Shown piece after piece: positions 12,151 through 22,376 of a stretch of 64,000 bases of DNA. The position numbers were made by a program, and so were the translations under genes. The notes under the pieces are model-generated. The model saw only the letters and a program-made list of their open reading frames with translations, was not told where the DNA came from and made no database searches. The first letter of the stretch is position 1, and every line of letters begins with the position of its first letter. The stretch spans positions 16,157-80,156 of the forward strand of contig JAAXCT010002338.1 of the NCBI GenBank assembly GCA_012490785.1. Direction: 5' to 3'. This DNA is from Eragrostis nindensis (taxonomy: Eukaryota; Streptophyta; Magnoliopsida; Poales; Poaceae).

Positions 12151-12289
12151 TGAATGAAGTGCTGTTCACTGCTTCTATAATATGCTCACTGTATTCAGGA
12201 AGCATGTACAATCAGTCGCTCCACATCTGAATTAATATATGACCTTTCTCGCAATCTATATATATTCAGTGGAGAACCAACAGATTGTA

Positions 12290-12337
12290 CTCCCTCCATT
12301 CTTCTAAGCCACATCGACAAATAAAGAATGGAGGGAG
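12290..12337. mobile_element. 48-bp miniature Stowaway
   Basis: CTCCCTCCATTCTT and its exact reverse complement AAGAATGGAGGGAG (14-bp inverted repeats) enclose only 20 bases and are flanked by TA on both sides (12288-12289 and 12338-12339). This is a Stowaway MITE reduced to little more than its ends. Confidence 0.8.
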
Positions 12338-12388
12338 TACGTAGTAGCTAGCTGCGTTGGAGGGGCAACTGAACAGGAATAGAAGCAT

Positions 12389-12496
12389 AGATATTCCATT
12401 GATAATTCCATCAATGACACTTTTATAAAAAAAATGCGTTAGTTTGGCTAATCCTCTTATACCCAAGATAAAGACCCTAGTATAGAAAACATCTAT
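12389..12496 (-). pseudogene. ndhF: Nuclear fragment resembling plastid ndhF (C-terminal part)
   Basis: The minus-strand frame reads 'FYTRVFILGIRGLAKLTHFF' followed by 'KSVIDGIINGI'. This closely resembles the C-terminal region of the plastid NADH dehydrogenase subunit 5 (NdhF). Similarity stops on both sides, so it is a short nuclear insertion of organelle DNA, not a gene. It lies just outside the CACTA element. Mitochondrial nad5 is a less likely source. Confidence 0.6.
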
Positions 12497-13067
12497 ATAT
12501 AAGACCGGGGAGAAAGCTTGATCATTGAAAGCTCCATGCACCAGCCTAAAAGCAAGTTTCAAAGCCCGCGCTAGCAAATTTGCAATGTTTATGCTTCCAC
12601 CGCTTATTCTATTTTTGGTGGTAGTGCCCCTTTTAGGGCTGCAACATCCAGAAGTTCTGCCCTAGTAAATTAAGTATCCGACCTTTGGAAGGGATTCATC
12701 CCTTGATAGATAAACCGCTCTAAATAGTGGTAACTCTATTTTCCATACTCTAGAAAGAGGTAACCTGTCCCGCAGGTCATGCTATGGAACTGTGAAGGAG
12801 CCTCGAGGCAAGATCTACAAACGTCGGAATCGGCTTGCTAGCAAACTCGTAAGCAAAAAGCAGCTGACATGATCGAGCGACAATGAAAGGAAAAACAGCG
12901 GAAAAGGGTTTTTGATACCGCGGAGATGGTAGGTTTGGATGTGCGAATGAAACAGCTGTGGAAACTCATTTTTGAAAGGGGGTTTCCTTATTTACTTCAT
13001 TTAATAGAAGAGCTGCCTCTTGATGTGAATGATCGGTTAAACAATAATTCGAGTAGGATTCGTAATG
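12497..13067. other. Intergenic, no gene seen
   Basis: Unique sequence upstream of the TATA-like element at 13068. No recognisable coding content. Confidence 0.5.
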
Positions 13068-13077
13068 TATATAAATA
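13068..13077 (+). promoter_or_regulatory. TATA-like box upstream of a small ORF
   Basis: TATATAAATA, about 165 bases upstream of the ATG at 13244. It is unchanged in copy 2. Confidence 0.4.
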
Positions 13078-13243
13078 GCATAATCTTTTTTCCTTCCTGA
13101 ATCATTTGGTTTTCTCATCAAATATTTCGAATCCACTGAAGTTTTTCAAAAACCTGAGTTTCTAGAGCGAACTCCTGCCATTGGCAATTTCACATGCCTC
13201 AGCGCTGCAATAAAAAACCTAAGTTCATATCTGTGCCACCAAA

Positions 13244-13348
13244 ATGGCCAGAGTGCTATTGGTTGCTACCATACTGTGCTTGATTCCCACGAAGGAGAAG
13301 AATGCTGCTACTCGAGCAGGCTACGACGCTGCTGCCAAAAGCCCGTAG
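13244..13348 (+). CDS. 34-residue hypothetical peptide with signal-like N terminus
   Basis: 'MARVLLVATILCLIP' is a short hydrophobic start typical of secretory signals, followed by 'TKEKNAATRAGYDAAAKSP' and a TAG. The same frame continues after the stop as 'NATVCEGDSHIHLKQAGFCQ', so the annotated peptide may be the front of a longer broken secreted protein. A TATA-like box lies upstream, and the sequence is identical in copy 2. I cannot assign a family, and chance remains possible. Confidence 0.3.
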   Translation: MARVLLVATILCLIPTKEKNAATRAGYDAAAKSP

Positions 13349-14223
13349 AATGCCACGGTGTGCGAAGGAGACTCCCACATTCATCTGAAGCAAGCAGGAT
13401 TTTGCCAGGACAAAAATTTATACTAACCAAATAGTGTATGCAATTGATAGTTTATAGTGTACATCTTGAATCAAAACGGAATAGTTTGCATCTGGCGCAT
13501 ACCCTTTTATTCTGATTGCTTTGATTGTGGAGCTAGCTCCTGGCCCTGAGTGGAACCTTGCCGATAGTAAAGGGAATGCAAGCCAAGATGTCTCGGCACC
13601 ACAAAAAACCAGCGGTGGCCGTTTTACCTGGGGAAAAATGATCCAGGAGGAGCAGGCTGAGGGAGAGCCATGAAGAGCCGAGGAGGAGTCAGATCTTCCC
13701 CTTGGATCAAACAGCACTACTAGTCTCCTATTGCCCCATATGCCGCGACCTTCATCATCCAAATCGGAGCTCCTCCTCACTCGGCTGTTCCCCTCGCGTA
13801 CACGCGCAGTGTTGGAAGGAGAGCCGCAAGAACGAAGGGAGGGATAGAGCAGGCGGTCGATGACCTTGGGGTTGGGGCGGTGAGGGAAACAAGCCTAGGA
13901 TAGCCGTACTGGCGCCGGCTCGCTGGTTTGACAAAGCGGAGCCGATGGGCGAGCCTAACGTGGGAGCCTTGAGATGCTTTGAGATTAGGTAAAGGTAACA
14001 CCTGGCGGGAATCCGGGCAGGGCTGCTGCAGAGCTTGTGTTTACAGGAGGGTTGCAGAGAATTGTTTTACAGGTCAGCAGAACTAATTGTAGAAAACCCA
14101 GACAACATCTCGTCATCACAGCAGCCGACGGAAGCCACCCACACCGTCCTCACCTCACGCAGGCCCATTCCTCCCTTGCTCTTCTCCCAGTCCCCCAGTC
14201 CAGCGACTCCAAGCTCTCGCGAG
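13349..14223. other. Promoter and leader region of the nucleoredoxin pseudogene
   Basis: Short minus-strand frames at 13418-13780 and 13777-14001 match nothing I know. The last 150 or so bases are C-rich, like a grass 5' leader, and run into the exon 1 ATG at 14224. Confidence 0.5.
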
Positions 14224-14574
14224 ATGGCGGATGCGGCAACCGTCCCCGGCGGCATCGCCGAGATCCTTGTCTCCGGCAATCGCGACTTCCTTGTCCGCAA
14301 CTCCGTCGAGCAGGTGAGCTAGCCACGTTCTTTCCCTCTCTTCCCGCTTGTTCCCACCGCGATTTGCACAGATTGGAATTAACCAGATCGCGAACGAGGT
14401 CAGCTAGCCCGTTCTTGCAGCTGTGGTGTGGCCTGTGTGATTTTGTTCGCATGCGTGGCATCTGTTTATCTTCTTTTGTTTTGAGGGATCGTGAAACCTT
14501 GTCACGAACATGACGAACTCAGCAAGAATCAAGAGGATTTAGGGATAGCAATCGAGAGGATTCGGAGGAATATT

Positions 14575-15380
14575 GTTGAGGTTTAGGGTTCTTAGCTCAT
14601 AGATTCTCCCAGATTCTCCCATGTTGCCATTGTTCTGGAAGCCCTTCCCAGTGCACCAACACTTGAGCTATGGTCCTGTGAGCTTGTTGAATCACTGTCT
14701 TCTCTAGGAACTTCACAGGCTGACAAAGCGGGGGTGAGTCCTAGAACTGAAAATCAGGAATAGCTGAACTTACTTTGTTCTTGTCGAGGACAGCCTTCTT
14801 CGGTAAGGAAACATGCTTTGCATCCTTCCGGCAACTGAAGCTTATACGCCACAGCACAAATCTTGTCAGTGATCAGATATGGCCCGAAGTACCTGAAAGA
14901 CAGCTTCTGATTTGTTCTATGAGCAATAGACAATTGCTCATAGGGTTGGATTTTCAGATATACCCAATCTCCTATTGCAAACTCCGTTTCAGCATAATGC
15001 TTCATGCGTTGCTGAGCTCATTGTAACTACTGCTGAATGACCTGGTTCATCACAGCACTTTCATTGAACCAATCCTGCACATCAAAAGTTGATTCCACAG
15101 ACACATTGCGAATACCTAGCTGTTTAGGTTCTTGCCCATATAGGACTGCAAATGGAGATCTTCCCAGAGCTGAGTGATAAGTGGTATTATACCAAAACTC
15201 AGCTAGGGGTAGCCATTGGTGCCACTTTTTAGGACAAGAATGGATCATGAAGCGTAAATAAGTTTCCAGACACTGATTCAACTTTTCTGTTTGTCCATCG
15301 GTCTGCGGATGATAGGATGAGCTCATGTCTAATGATGTGTCAGTCATTTTGAAGAGTTCTTGCCAGAAACTACTGTCCAT
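14575..15380 (-). mobile_element. Ty3/gypsy integrase fragment in intron 1
   Basis: On the minus strand 'SSYHPQTDGQTEKLNQCLE' and 'WLPLAEFWYNTTYHSALGRS' are the C-terminal half of a chromovirus-type integrase core. 'FAIGDWVYLKIQPY' and 'KLSFRYFGPYLI' follow, then a decayed chromodomain-like 'VLVHWEGLPEQW'. Frames are broken by stops and frame changes. No LTRs or target duplication are seen, so this is a truncated relic. The boundaries are approximate. Confidence 0.85.
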
Positions 15381-16548
15381 GCAGTTTATAGATGTTGTTC
15401 ATAAATGCTTAGTTAAACAAGTACGTAGCAACGTGATCTCATTTCCTCTTATAGAATTATTATGTAAGTTGGTAATAATCTTGTCTTGGAATAATAGGAT
15501 AATGTGACCCTATCCTGGAATGAATAGTCGGCAGTCCTTTACACCATCTTGTTCATCTAAGAGTGACAGAAAATTGTCAAGAATGATTTCATGTATGTGG
15601 ATATCACGTTTCGAAGATAAAAGGATACCTTTAGTTAGCTATATATGATATGTGAAAAGGTGCGATTTATGAAATCAAGCTGCGCCAAATTCTTGTAAAT
15701 TTGAACAATAAAAATGTGAAACTTAAGTTTGGTTATTGAATGCAGCCATTTTATCGTCCTCAACTAGAATGTTTTACCTTAACAGTGTACTATGTTCTCC
15801 TATAGGTGAAGGTCAACAACGTTGACGCAGCACCATTGCCCTCTATTTCTCTGCCTCATGGTGTCTGCCCTGCAGGCAGTTCACGCTAAAGCTTGTTGAA
15901 GCATACAATGAACTGGCCTCATAGGGCAAGAGCTTTGATGTAGTTTTTATTTCTAATGATCGGGATGAAGAAGAATTCAATTCATCCTTTGCAACGATGC
16001 CATGGCTGGCTGTCCCTTTCTTCGACCATGAAGGCCGTCAGAGCATTGACGCCCGGTTTGAGGTCACGGGCATACCTCATCTTGTCATACTTAATTCAAA
16101 GACTGGAGAAATTTATACTGAAGATAGTATTGATTTGTCCATTAAGTATGGCTTAGAGGCTTACCCTTTCACAGAAGAGAGAATAAATGAATTGAAGGGG
16201 CTGGAAATACCAGTTGAGGAGGCAAAGGCTGAAGCAGCATCGCAAACCTTGCAGTCTCTTCTGGTCCATGGTGATTTAGACTTTGTCATTAAGAAGGATG
16301 GAGCAAAGGTATGTGTTAATGGTTCTTGAATTGTTATGTTACAGTTTGTCATTGTTAAATATTTTGTTACTATTTGATGTTACTTGTTTTAAAAGATGCT
16401 GATTCTATTATCTATGCGTGATATCTTAGATAAATAACTCAGTGACTAGATTTACTTTTGATTGTTCTCCTAATGCTAACTCTAGGTTGACATGGTAGGA
16501 TGCTGTTAGTATATATTTGTCATTGGGACCAAGTTACACTTACTACTA

Positions 16549-17434
16549 CTCCCTCCGTCCCTTATTGTAGGGATTCCTAGAATCCCGAGGTAAGAATAAG
16601 ACACAGGTCAAAAGTCCAAACTACCCCTAATAAATGAGCACTCTCCCATCTCCAACCCGGCAGCTGAAGCTCCCCGTCGCTCCTCGCGACGCCACTGCAA
16701 TCACCGAACTACTCCCTGCCGACGCCGCGCCCGCCGCTGCCGTGCCGGCCATGGCGCCGACTTCCGACGCGTGACGGCGGAGCGTGGTGCAGCAGCGGCC
16801 ACCTGAAGGAAGTAGGAGAGTGCCAGTCGAGCAGCTCGGCCTCAAATAGCGTGAGCACCTGCATCGACCCTCGCTTCACTCGTCGACGACGAGCTGGCTG
16901 ACGCACAACAGGACAAGGGAGGGGAAGAGGCAAGCTACGCTCTGCGGATCTCGATCAGGAACCGGCGGCTCCCAAATCCGCGCCGCCGCTATCGAGATCT
17001 GGGGGCGCCGCCGCCGCCCCTTGCCGCGTCCATCCCACATCACCAGGGCATCGCTCTTCCTCTTGGCTTCCACGGCGCTCCTCCTTCCCCATCCACAGTA
17101 TCAAGGGCGCTGCTCCTCCTCCCGCCTTCCACAGCTCCTCGTTGCTCCTCCTTCTGGGTTCCACGGCGGCTTGGCGCGGGCCGCGAGAGGCGGCGGCGGC
17201 GGCCCGGCACGGGCGGCGGGAGGCGGCGGCCCGTCGCAGGCAGCGGGAGGCGGCGGCGGCGGCCTGGCGCGGGCTGCGGGAGGAACAGCGGCGCAATGTG
17301 TGGTGGGCAGTTGGGGTCGCGGGGATGGGCGCGGGTGGTTGGGGAAGGAAAACGTGTGGGTCCTACCTAGAACGCCCTATATTAAGGGAAAAGTCCAGAA
17401 GGCTAGAACGCCCTATATTAAGGGACGGAGGGAG
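16549..17434. mobile_element. 886-bp Stowaway-like element with GC-rich interior, in intron 2
   Basis: Ends CTCCCTCCGTCCCTTA... and its complement ...TAAGGGACGGAGGGAG form inverted repeats of about 23 bases flanked by TA (16547-16548 and 17435-17436). The interior from about 16660 to 17380 is very GC-rich, with GGC/GCG runs, unlike the AT-rich cores of ordinary Stowaways. It may be captured host DNA. The right end carries a direct repeat of about 40 bases, 'AGAACGCCCTATATTAAGGG'. Frames inside are low-complexity and unconvincing as genes. Confidence 0.8.
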
Positions 17435-18411
17435 TAGTAAATAAGGGATATTTGTTTAACCTCTTCCTGTTAGTATACTGCCTGCTTTTATGACCGTTAT
17501 TCTGTTCAAACTGCTATGCACTTTTGATGTTATTTTTTCCCAAGATGTGTGATTATCATCAGAAAATTGTAACATACTTCTCTTGTTAGGTTCCTGTAAC
17601 AGAACTTGTGGGAAAGACTATACTCCTGTACTTCTCGCCAAATGGAGTGGACCATGCAAAATTTTTCTACCTAAGTTGGTCAAGGAATACAGGAAGATCC
17701 AAGAGAAGAACACAGATTTTGAGATCGTCTTCATCTCTTATGATAAGGACCAGAGTTCGTATGATGAACATTTCTCTGAAATGACGTGGCTTGCTCTTCC
17801 CTTGGAAGATGAAAGGAAGGAATTCTTGATAAGGACCTTCAAAAATCATGGGATCCCATCACTCGTTGCCATCGGTCCTACTGGACAGACCGTCACGAAG
17901 GATGCAATAACCTTACTGATGATCCACGGTGCCGATGCCTTTCCATTCACCAAGGAGAGAATTGCGGAGCTGCAAAAAAACATGGATGAAATAGCAAAGG
18001 GGTGGCCTAAGAAGTATAAGCATCTTCATGAGCACGAACTTATCCTGACACGCATTGACGTGTACAGCTGTATTGGATGCCTAGGTATGGGCAGCGGGTG
18101 GACATACAGATGTGAGGAGTGTGAATTTATCCTGCACCCCAAGTGCATTTTATAGGAAAACAGGGTTGAGGAGGTGAAGCCCACTGTTGAAGTGCTGGCT
18201 GGACATGTATGCGAGGGTGATGTGTGTAAAAAGTCATCTGAGTTACCTTTGCCATTTAATATCCGAATGGTGTTATAAACTATTGTCTGGTTTCAGTTGA
18301 ACATAAAATGGTCAGCTGTTTGTGTTGTCCTGCACGATCCTTCAGTTCGGAAGTATGTTCCCGGTATGCTGGTAGTTAATAGGTATGTTCCCTAATTTAT
18401 TTTGTAGTTCC

Positions 18412-19191
18412 GTGGGGTTAAGGGCAATTCAGGGATAACTCTAAGTATAAACACCACGTTTACACCTATCGTCACTGCTAGCGAGCAAGTAGCGAACAAG
18501 CATAAGCTAACCTATGTAGTAAATAAATAAATACTTACTACACACCTGAATCCCATAGATAGATAGAGTAGAATACCTTACTTCATTGCTCAATAAATAA
18601 CCTCCTTACATGTTACCCGGCCTGGAAGACTAAGGGGACTACTCCCAGGCGGAGCACATACCCGAAGCTTGGAAGAAAAAGAGTTCCGACATCCTCCGGA
18701 ACTTCCTCTCTTCTCTTGCCTCTTACTCACTCCCTACTACTAAACTAACTCGACAGACCTTCGCTTCTAAAAATGTATCTCAACTCAAGTGTGAAGGTGC
18801 GAGTTGTTCCGAAGCGAGCTGGGGGTATTTATAGCATCCTTAGGACCGGGAGGCTTATGTAGCAGAAGATGGAGTGGTTTGCACGTTAAGTCAGGTCGGC
18901 CGGCCTAGGTGGGAGGCCGGCCGGCCATTGATTTTGGCGGTTCGCCACCGTCTTTTGCGTGGACTTCTCAGATGCGCTCCTGGTGTCGGTTCGGAGGTCG
19001 GCTACTTGCTGGGGGCGGCAGAAATGGAGTAACCGTCAAGTTTAGGCCCAAAAGCCCACCTTCTGGATATCGGTTTGCTTCCACATGCGTTGGGCCTTCA
19101 TTTGTGGTGTGGACGACATGTGCAGCCCACTGGAAAAAGATCGGTCTATTTGGAGAAAAACATAGGCCGGCCGGTCTAGGGTGTAGGCCGG
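18412..19191 (-). mobile_element. Truncated LTR fragment with two palindrome doublets
   Basis: Homologous to about 19723-20590 of the neighbouring LTR: shared 'CCGTGGGGTTARGGGCAA', 'CTCAAGTGTGAWGGTGCGAG' and 'TGGCGGTTCGCCACCG', with a minus-strand TATA box GCTATAAATA at 18826-18835. It starts without an LTR end exactly where copy 1 of the segmental duplication stops. It ends where a complete LTR terminus (TGTTGGCG) begins. Palindrome doublets lie at 18893/18914 and 19164/19185. Confidence 0.75.
18893..19191. repeat. Two GGCCGGCC-type palindrome doublets in the LTR fragment
   Basis: AGGTCGGCCGGCCT at 18893 is followed 21 bases later by AGGCCGGCCGGCCA. AGGCCGGCCGGTCT at 19164 is followed 21 bases later by a copy cut short by the junction at 19192. 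The first doublet is 57 bases upstream, on the minus strand, of the TATA box. Confidence 0.85.
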
Positions 19192-21037
19192 TGTTGGCGT
19201 TTCTTACGCAAAAAGATTTAATTCAATTTCCGCAAGCGCACGGAACACCATTGTAGCATTTCCCCCGGGAGTACTCCAAGGTTATCGTATTTATATTTTC
19301 CTCAGGGAAGCAGGGTTAAGAATATCATGAATTAACAAGGAAACATCTATTATTTATAACTTGCAAACTTAGGCCAAAGCATGGGTACAAATGTGGGATA
19401 TGAGTGGCACTCAGGAGATCATCCATCGATATAGATAACAAGGAGTTAGCATTTAGTTTGGGAGAACAACGAGAAGAAGGTATCAGTCAGCCTAGGGCTT
19501 AGCATTTAGTATTTCCTGATAGTCTACAATTATTTACTTAAGCTTTCATTAAAGATACATCCCAACGCATCGGGGCACAGTCGTGCCAAAGCAGCAACCC
19601 GATAACTAGGTTCAACTACTTTGGGGATCCGCTGCTCTACAGCCTCTGCAGGTACTAACCCGAACGTGGTGGACTACAAAGCCCGGTACGCCTGTCACAC
19701 GTACTCGCGGTTACCACATCATTCCGTGGGGTTAGGGGCAACGCACGCTAGAATAACTCCAAACACCTCGCTTACAATTATCCTAGTAACTCACTCCTTG
19801 CAAGAGAGCAAGCCACCCAAGTCTAACGAATCTAAACAATCAACCTTGGTACCAAGTCCAAGAGAAAGACTATTAAACCCGCAGGACCTAGGCGTGAATC
19901 TAACGAAGGGATTTCTCTATAATAATTACTTAAATAAATAAATGTAAACTAAAAAAAGAAAACTAAATTAAATAAATAAGAAAATAATTATATTAAAGAA
20001 AGTATAAAAGAAAAGATACACGAGAACTTTACCCAAACTCCGAAGAGAACTCCGGAGCTCCGAGCGAAGCTCTCACTTCTACTCTAACTCCCATGACTAA
20101 AATACTAATCCTATTCTAAACTACACAAGTGGAATGATCTTCCATGAGCCGAGCGTGACCCTACTTGGGTCTTCTCTTCTCAAGTGTGATGGTGCGAGTT
20201 GAAATGGAGCCGGCCACCTCTATTTATAGCTTCTCCATGGCGGTGGAAGATATATGGCCGAAGCTGGAGAGCCGGGCCCGCCAAGGTAGGCCGGCCGGCC
20301 AAGTAGGGGGGCCGCCCGGCCGCCCATTGTGGCGGTTCGCCACCGCCTCGATCCTGGACGCTCCTGATTTGCTCCTGATGACGGTTGTCCAGTCGGTGGC
20401 TTCGTGGGGGCGGCAGAAGAGGAGTGAGGGCCAAGTTGAGGCCCAAGCAGCCCACCTTCTAGAACGTCGGTGGAATTCTTCTGAACGGGCTCTTGATTCT
20501 ACATTGTGGATTAGTTTCCAGCCCGCTGGAGGAAGCCCGGGGCCTGCGGCCACCAGGTGGGGCCGGCCGGCCTAGGGTGGGGCCGGCCGGCCAGGGAAAT
20601 TCCCTGGCTGGGCCCACTTTTCTCCATTATTCACTCCTGCATCCAAATACTCACCAAAACTTGTGGAGTAGCATTATTCCTATCTACTATGCACAAAATC
20701 TTGGTGTTATGCATTTATTTACCGGTAGGGTGACGGTCAAATCATGGTTTAACGACCGCCAACAGCCGGCCGGCGGGCATTTTCCTCCGATTGCCACGAA
20801 TTTTTGTGGGTCGGCCTCTTATGACGTGCCCAACATGATCCACGGTCTGGCTATGCGGTAGGAGATGTGTTTGAGTGGGTAATAATCTGGTTTTCTCCTA
20901 TATTTCACCTGCAATCAAATAATTCACCAAAACTCGTAGAAAGTCATTAGTCCATAAAAATATTCATTTTATTCTTGTTTGATGACTTTTTATAAGCTGG
21001 TGTTGGCGGTAAAAGTGATCGTTAAGCACCGCCAACA
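19192..21037 (-). mobile_element. LTR of a gypsy-like element related to elements B and C
   Basis: Runs from TGTTGGCG to CGCCAACA. Its left end shares with elements B and C a conserved block ('...GTACTCCAAGG...', '...CCTCAGGGAAG...'), the U5 end in minus orientation. A minus-strand TATA box GCTATAAATA is at 20221-20230. No direct target duplication flanks it, and no PPT (GGGGGAG) is visible next to 21037. It is therefore neither a clean solo LTR nor a clean 3' LTR, and a rearrangement is likely. Confidence 0.7.
20288..20593. repeat. Two palindrome doublets in the LTR at 19192
   Basis: AGGCCGGCCGGCCA at 20288 has a decayed partner (GGGCCGCCCGGCCG) 21 bases on. GGGCCGGCCGGCCT at 20560 has GGGCCGGCCGGCCA 20 bases on. 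The first doublet begins 58 bases upstream of the minus-strand TATA box. Confidence 0.85.
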
Positions 21038-21336
21038 TTGATCTTCTCCTCGATCTTCGACTCTCCAACTCAACCAAACTTGGTTTCTCCACTTCTCTTC
21101 TTCCACTCTAGTACCTGAGAGATTCACTTTGTATCCAAAGGTCTCTACAACTAGTGTGCTCTAAGAGAACTCGATTCCCCTTGATAGTCTGGTTTTTCCA
21201 ATTAATGGACTCAAGCCTAAATCTACACCAAGCCAACACGTACTTGGATCTAGCATGTCCTTAGCCTTCATCTGTCTCCTCGACTGCTACCTTATCAAGC
21301 TCTTGATCTGAGTTGTTGAAGGCAACTAATCATCGA
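21038..21336. other. Spacer before copy 2, possibly retroelement interior
   Basis: Pyrimidine-rich on the plus strand near 21040-21110. It has no LTR end and no recognisable coding domain. It may continue the LTR element at 19192, or be part of the duplicated unit lying left of the window in copy 1. Confidence 0.4.
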
Positions 21337-21586
21337 GATAACTGTGAAGACCATCAACAAAGCTTTCCAATGTGACCATAGACAATATCTTGCGTGAAAA
21401 TGTTAGTCGCATACAATATGGTTACCCAGTCATCAAAACACGGACCAAATGCATAGAATAGGAAATAAGCAATCAACCAACACAATTAACGACATGTCAT
21501 TGGGGACAGCACATCGGACCAAATGTATAGAATATTGCATCCCAAATCATACATCACCTGAGAGAACGGGACAACTTAGAGAAAGA

Positions 21587-22306
21587 TAAATGGATAGAGA
21601 GAGAAGATTATATATTGAAGTACCAAGATATGTAATAAAGTATCATGTGCTAAATATTCTGATATCGTACAATTGTTTCTTTAAATATTTTTTTATAAAT
21701 TTTTGTTTTTCTAATAACTCAGCCTTGAATGAAGTAGTGCTACTTGGTTCAAAGATTTCTCAACATTTATTTTCTTTTTCATGGTTTAGATCTTAATGCA
21801 GTGATATCGTGCTAATGATTCTCGAACACTGATTGCAATGGTATTAGGTTTTTCATATGCTAGATAGATGTAGGGGGTTCGGCTTATGCTAAAATAGGTT
21901 TGATTACATATCATTTCGTCATACATTTTTGTGCCCCTAGGGAAATATAAATGGACAGAGGGAGTAGATTATATGTTGGGGTACCAACATGTGGAATAAA
22001 GTATCATGCGCTAAATATTCTTATATATTGTATACATATTTCTTTAAAGTTTTTTATACAATTTGGTGTTTGTAATAACTCAGCCTTGAATGAAAGAGTG
22101 CTACTTGGTTCAAAGATTTCTCAACATTTATTTTCTTTTTCATGGTTTAGATATATCATATTCTGATATATCTTATACATACTTCTGTAATGATTTTAGA
22201 AATTTGTTTTTTATTAATTTGTCAACATTTGTTTTAATGAAGTGATATCATGGTGTGACATTGATTACAGTAGTACTAGGCTTTTCATCATATCCTATAT
22301 ATATAA
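21587..22306 (+). repeat. Tandem duplicated promoter region, copy 2
   Basis: Same two imperfect units as at 251-970. The TATA box lies at about 22295-22306. Confidence 0.78.
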
Positions 22307-22376
22307 AGTCGACACATTCTGCGCAGATTACAAAGAACATAGAAGCCATACTTGGTCCCAGCAACGCAAACGTACA

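Larger units (their letters stand above)
6889..12152. mobile_element. Non-autonomous CACTA transposon carrying a host gene fragment
   Basis: Terminal inverted repeats CACTACAACAA... match at 20 of 22 bases and are flanked by a 3-bp target duplication, AAT (6886-6888 and 12153-12155). That is diagnostic of the CACTA superfamily. Both ends carry clusters of TGTCATAA/TTATGACA subterminal repeats, the usual transposase-binding region. No transposase-like frame is present in 5.26 kb, so the element depends on a partner. The interior holds a GC-rich captured exon of an IQM gene, a 72-bp minisatellite, TGGGCC-rich stretches and a tRNA-like A/B-box pair. Copy 2 of the segmental duplication contains the same element at the same site. 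Confidence 0.92.
14224..18155 (+). pseudogene. Nucleoredoxin-like pseudogene (two thioredoxin domains plus DC1-like tail)
   Basis: Three exons of a plant nucleoredoxin, a nuclear/cytosolic thioredoxin-fold oxidoreductase. Exon 1 (14224-14313) reads 'MADAATVPGGIAEILVSGNR'. Exon 2 (15806-16308) covers the first thioredoxin fold, including 'MPWLAVPFFDHEGRQSIDAR' and 'VTGIPHLVILNSKTGE'. Exon 3 (17590-18155) carries the last thioredoxin fold ('FLPKLVKEYRKIQEKN', 'IPSLVAIGPTGQTVTKDA') and a Cys/His tail ending 'YRCEECEFILHPKC'. Lesions: a 1-base loss near 15840; TAG at 15922 where Gln is expected; the first active site CLPC in place of the usual CPPC; a 1-base loss in exon 3 before the active site, which reads SGPC in place of CGPC; and a TAG at 18153, after which the frame still encodes the family-like 'CEGDVCKK' to 18278. 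The middle domain of three-domain members is absent. Intron 1 holds a gypsy fragment and intron 2 a Stowaway-like element. Confidence 0.92.
1..18411. repeat. Large segmental duplication, copy 1
   Basis: This block matches 21337-39967 almost base for base in the same orientation. Position 1 pairs with 21337 and position 18411 with 39967. The offset grows from 21336 to 21556, mainly because copy 2 holds an extra 216-bp MITE plus its 2-bp target duplication. The window starts inside the unit, so its true left edge is not visible. At the right end similarity stops abruptly in the 3' flank of the nucleoredoxin pseudogene, where LTR sequence begins. Differences noticed are scattered single bases and 1-15 bp indels, denser in the first 250 bases. 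Confidence 0.97.

Noticed and set aside
19192..21037. Clean solo LTR
   Set aside because: The ends look right, but the 5 bases on either side do not match, so a simple solo LTR is not supported.
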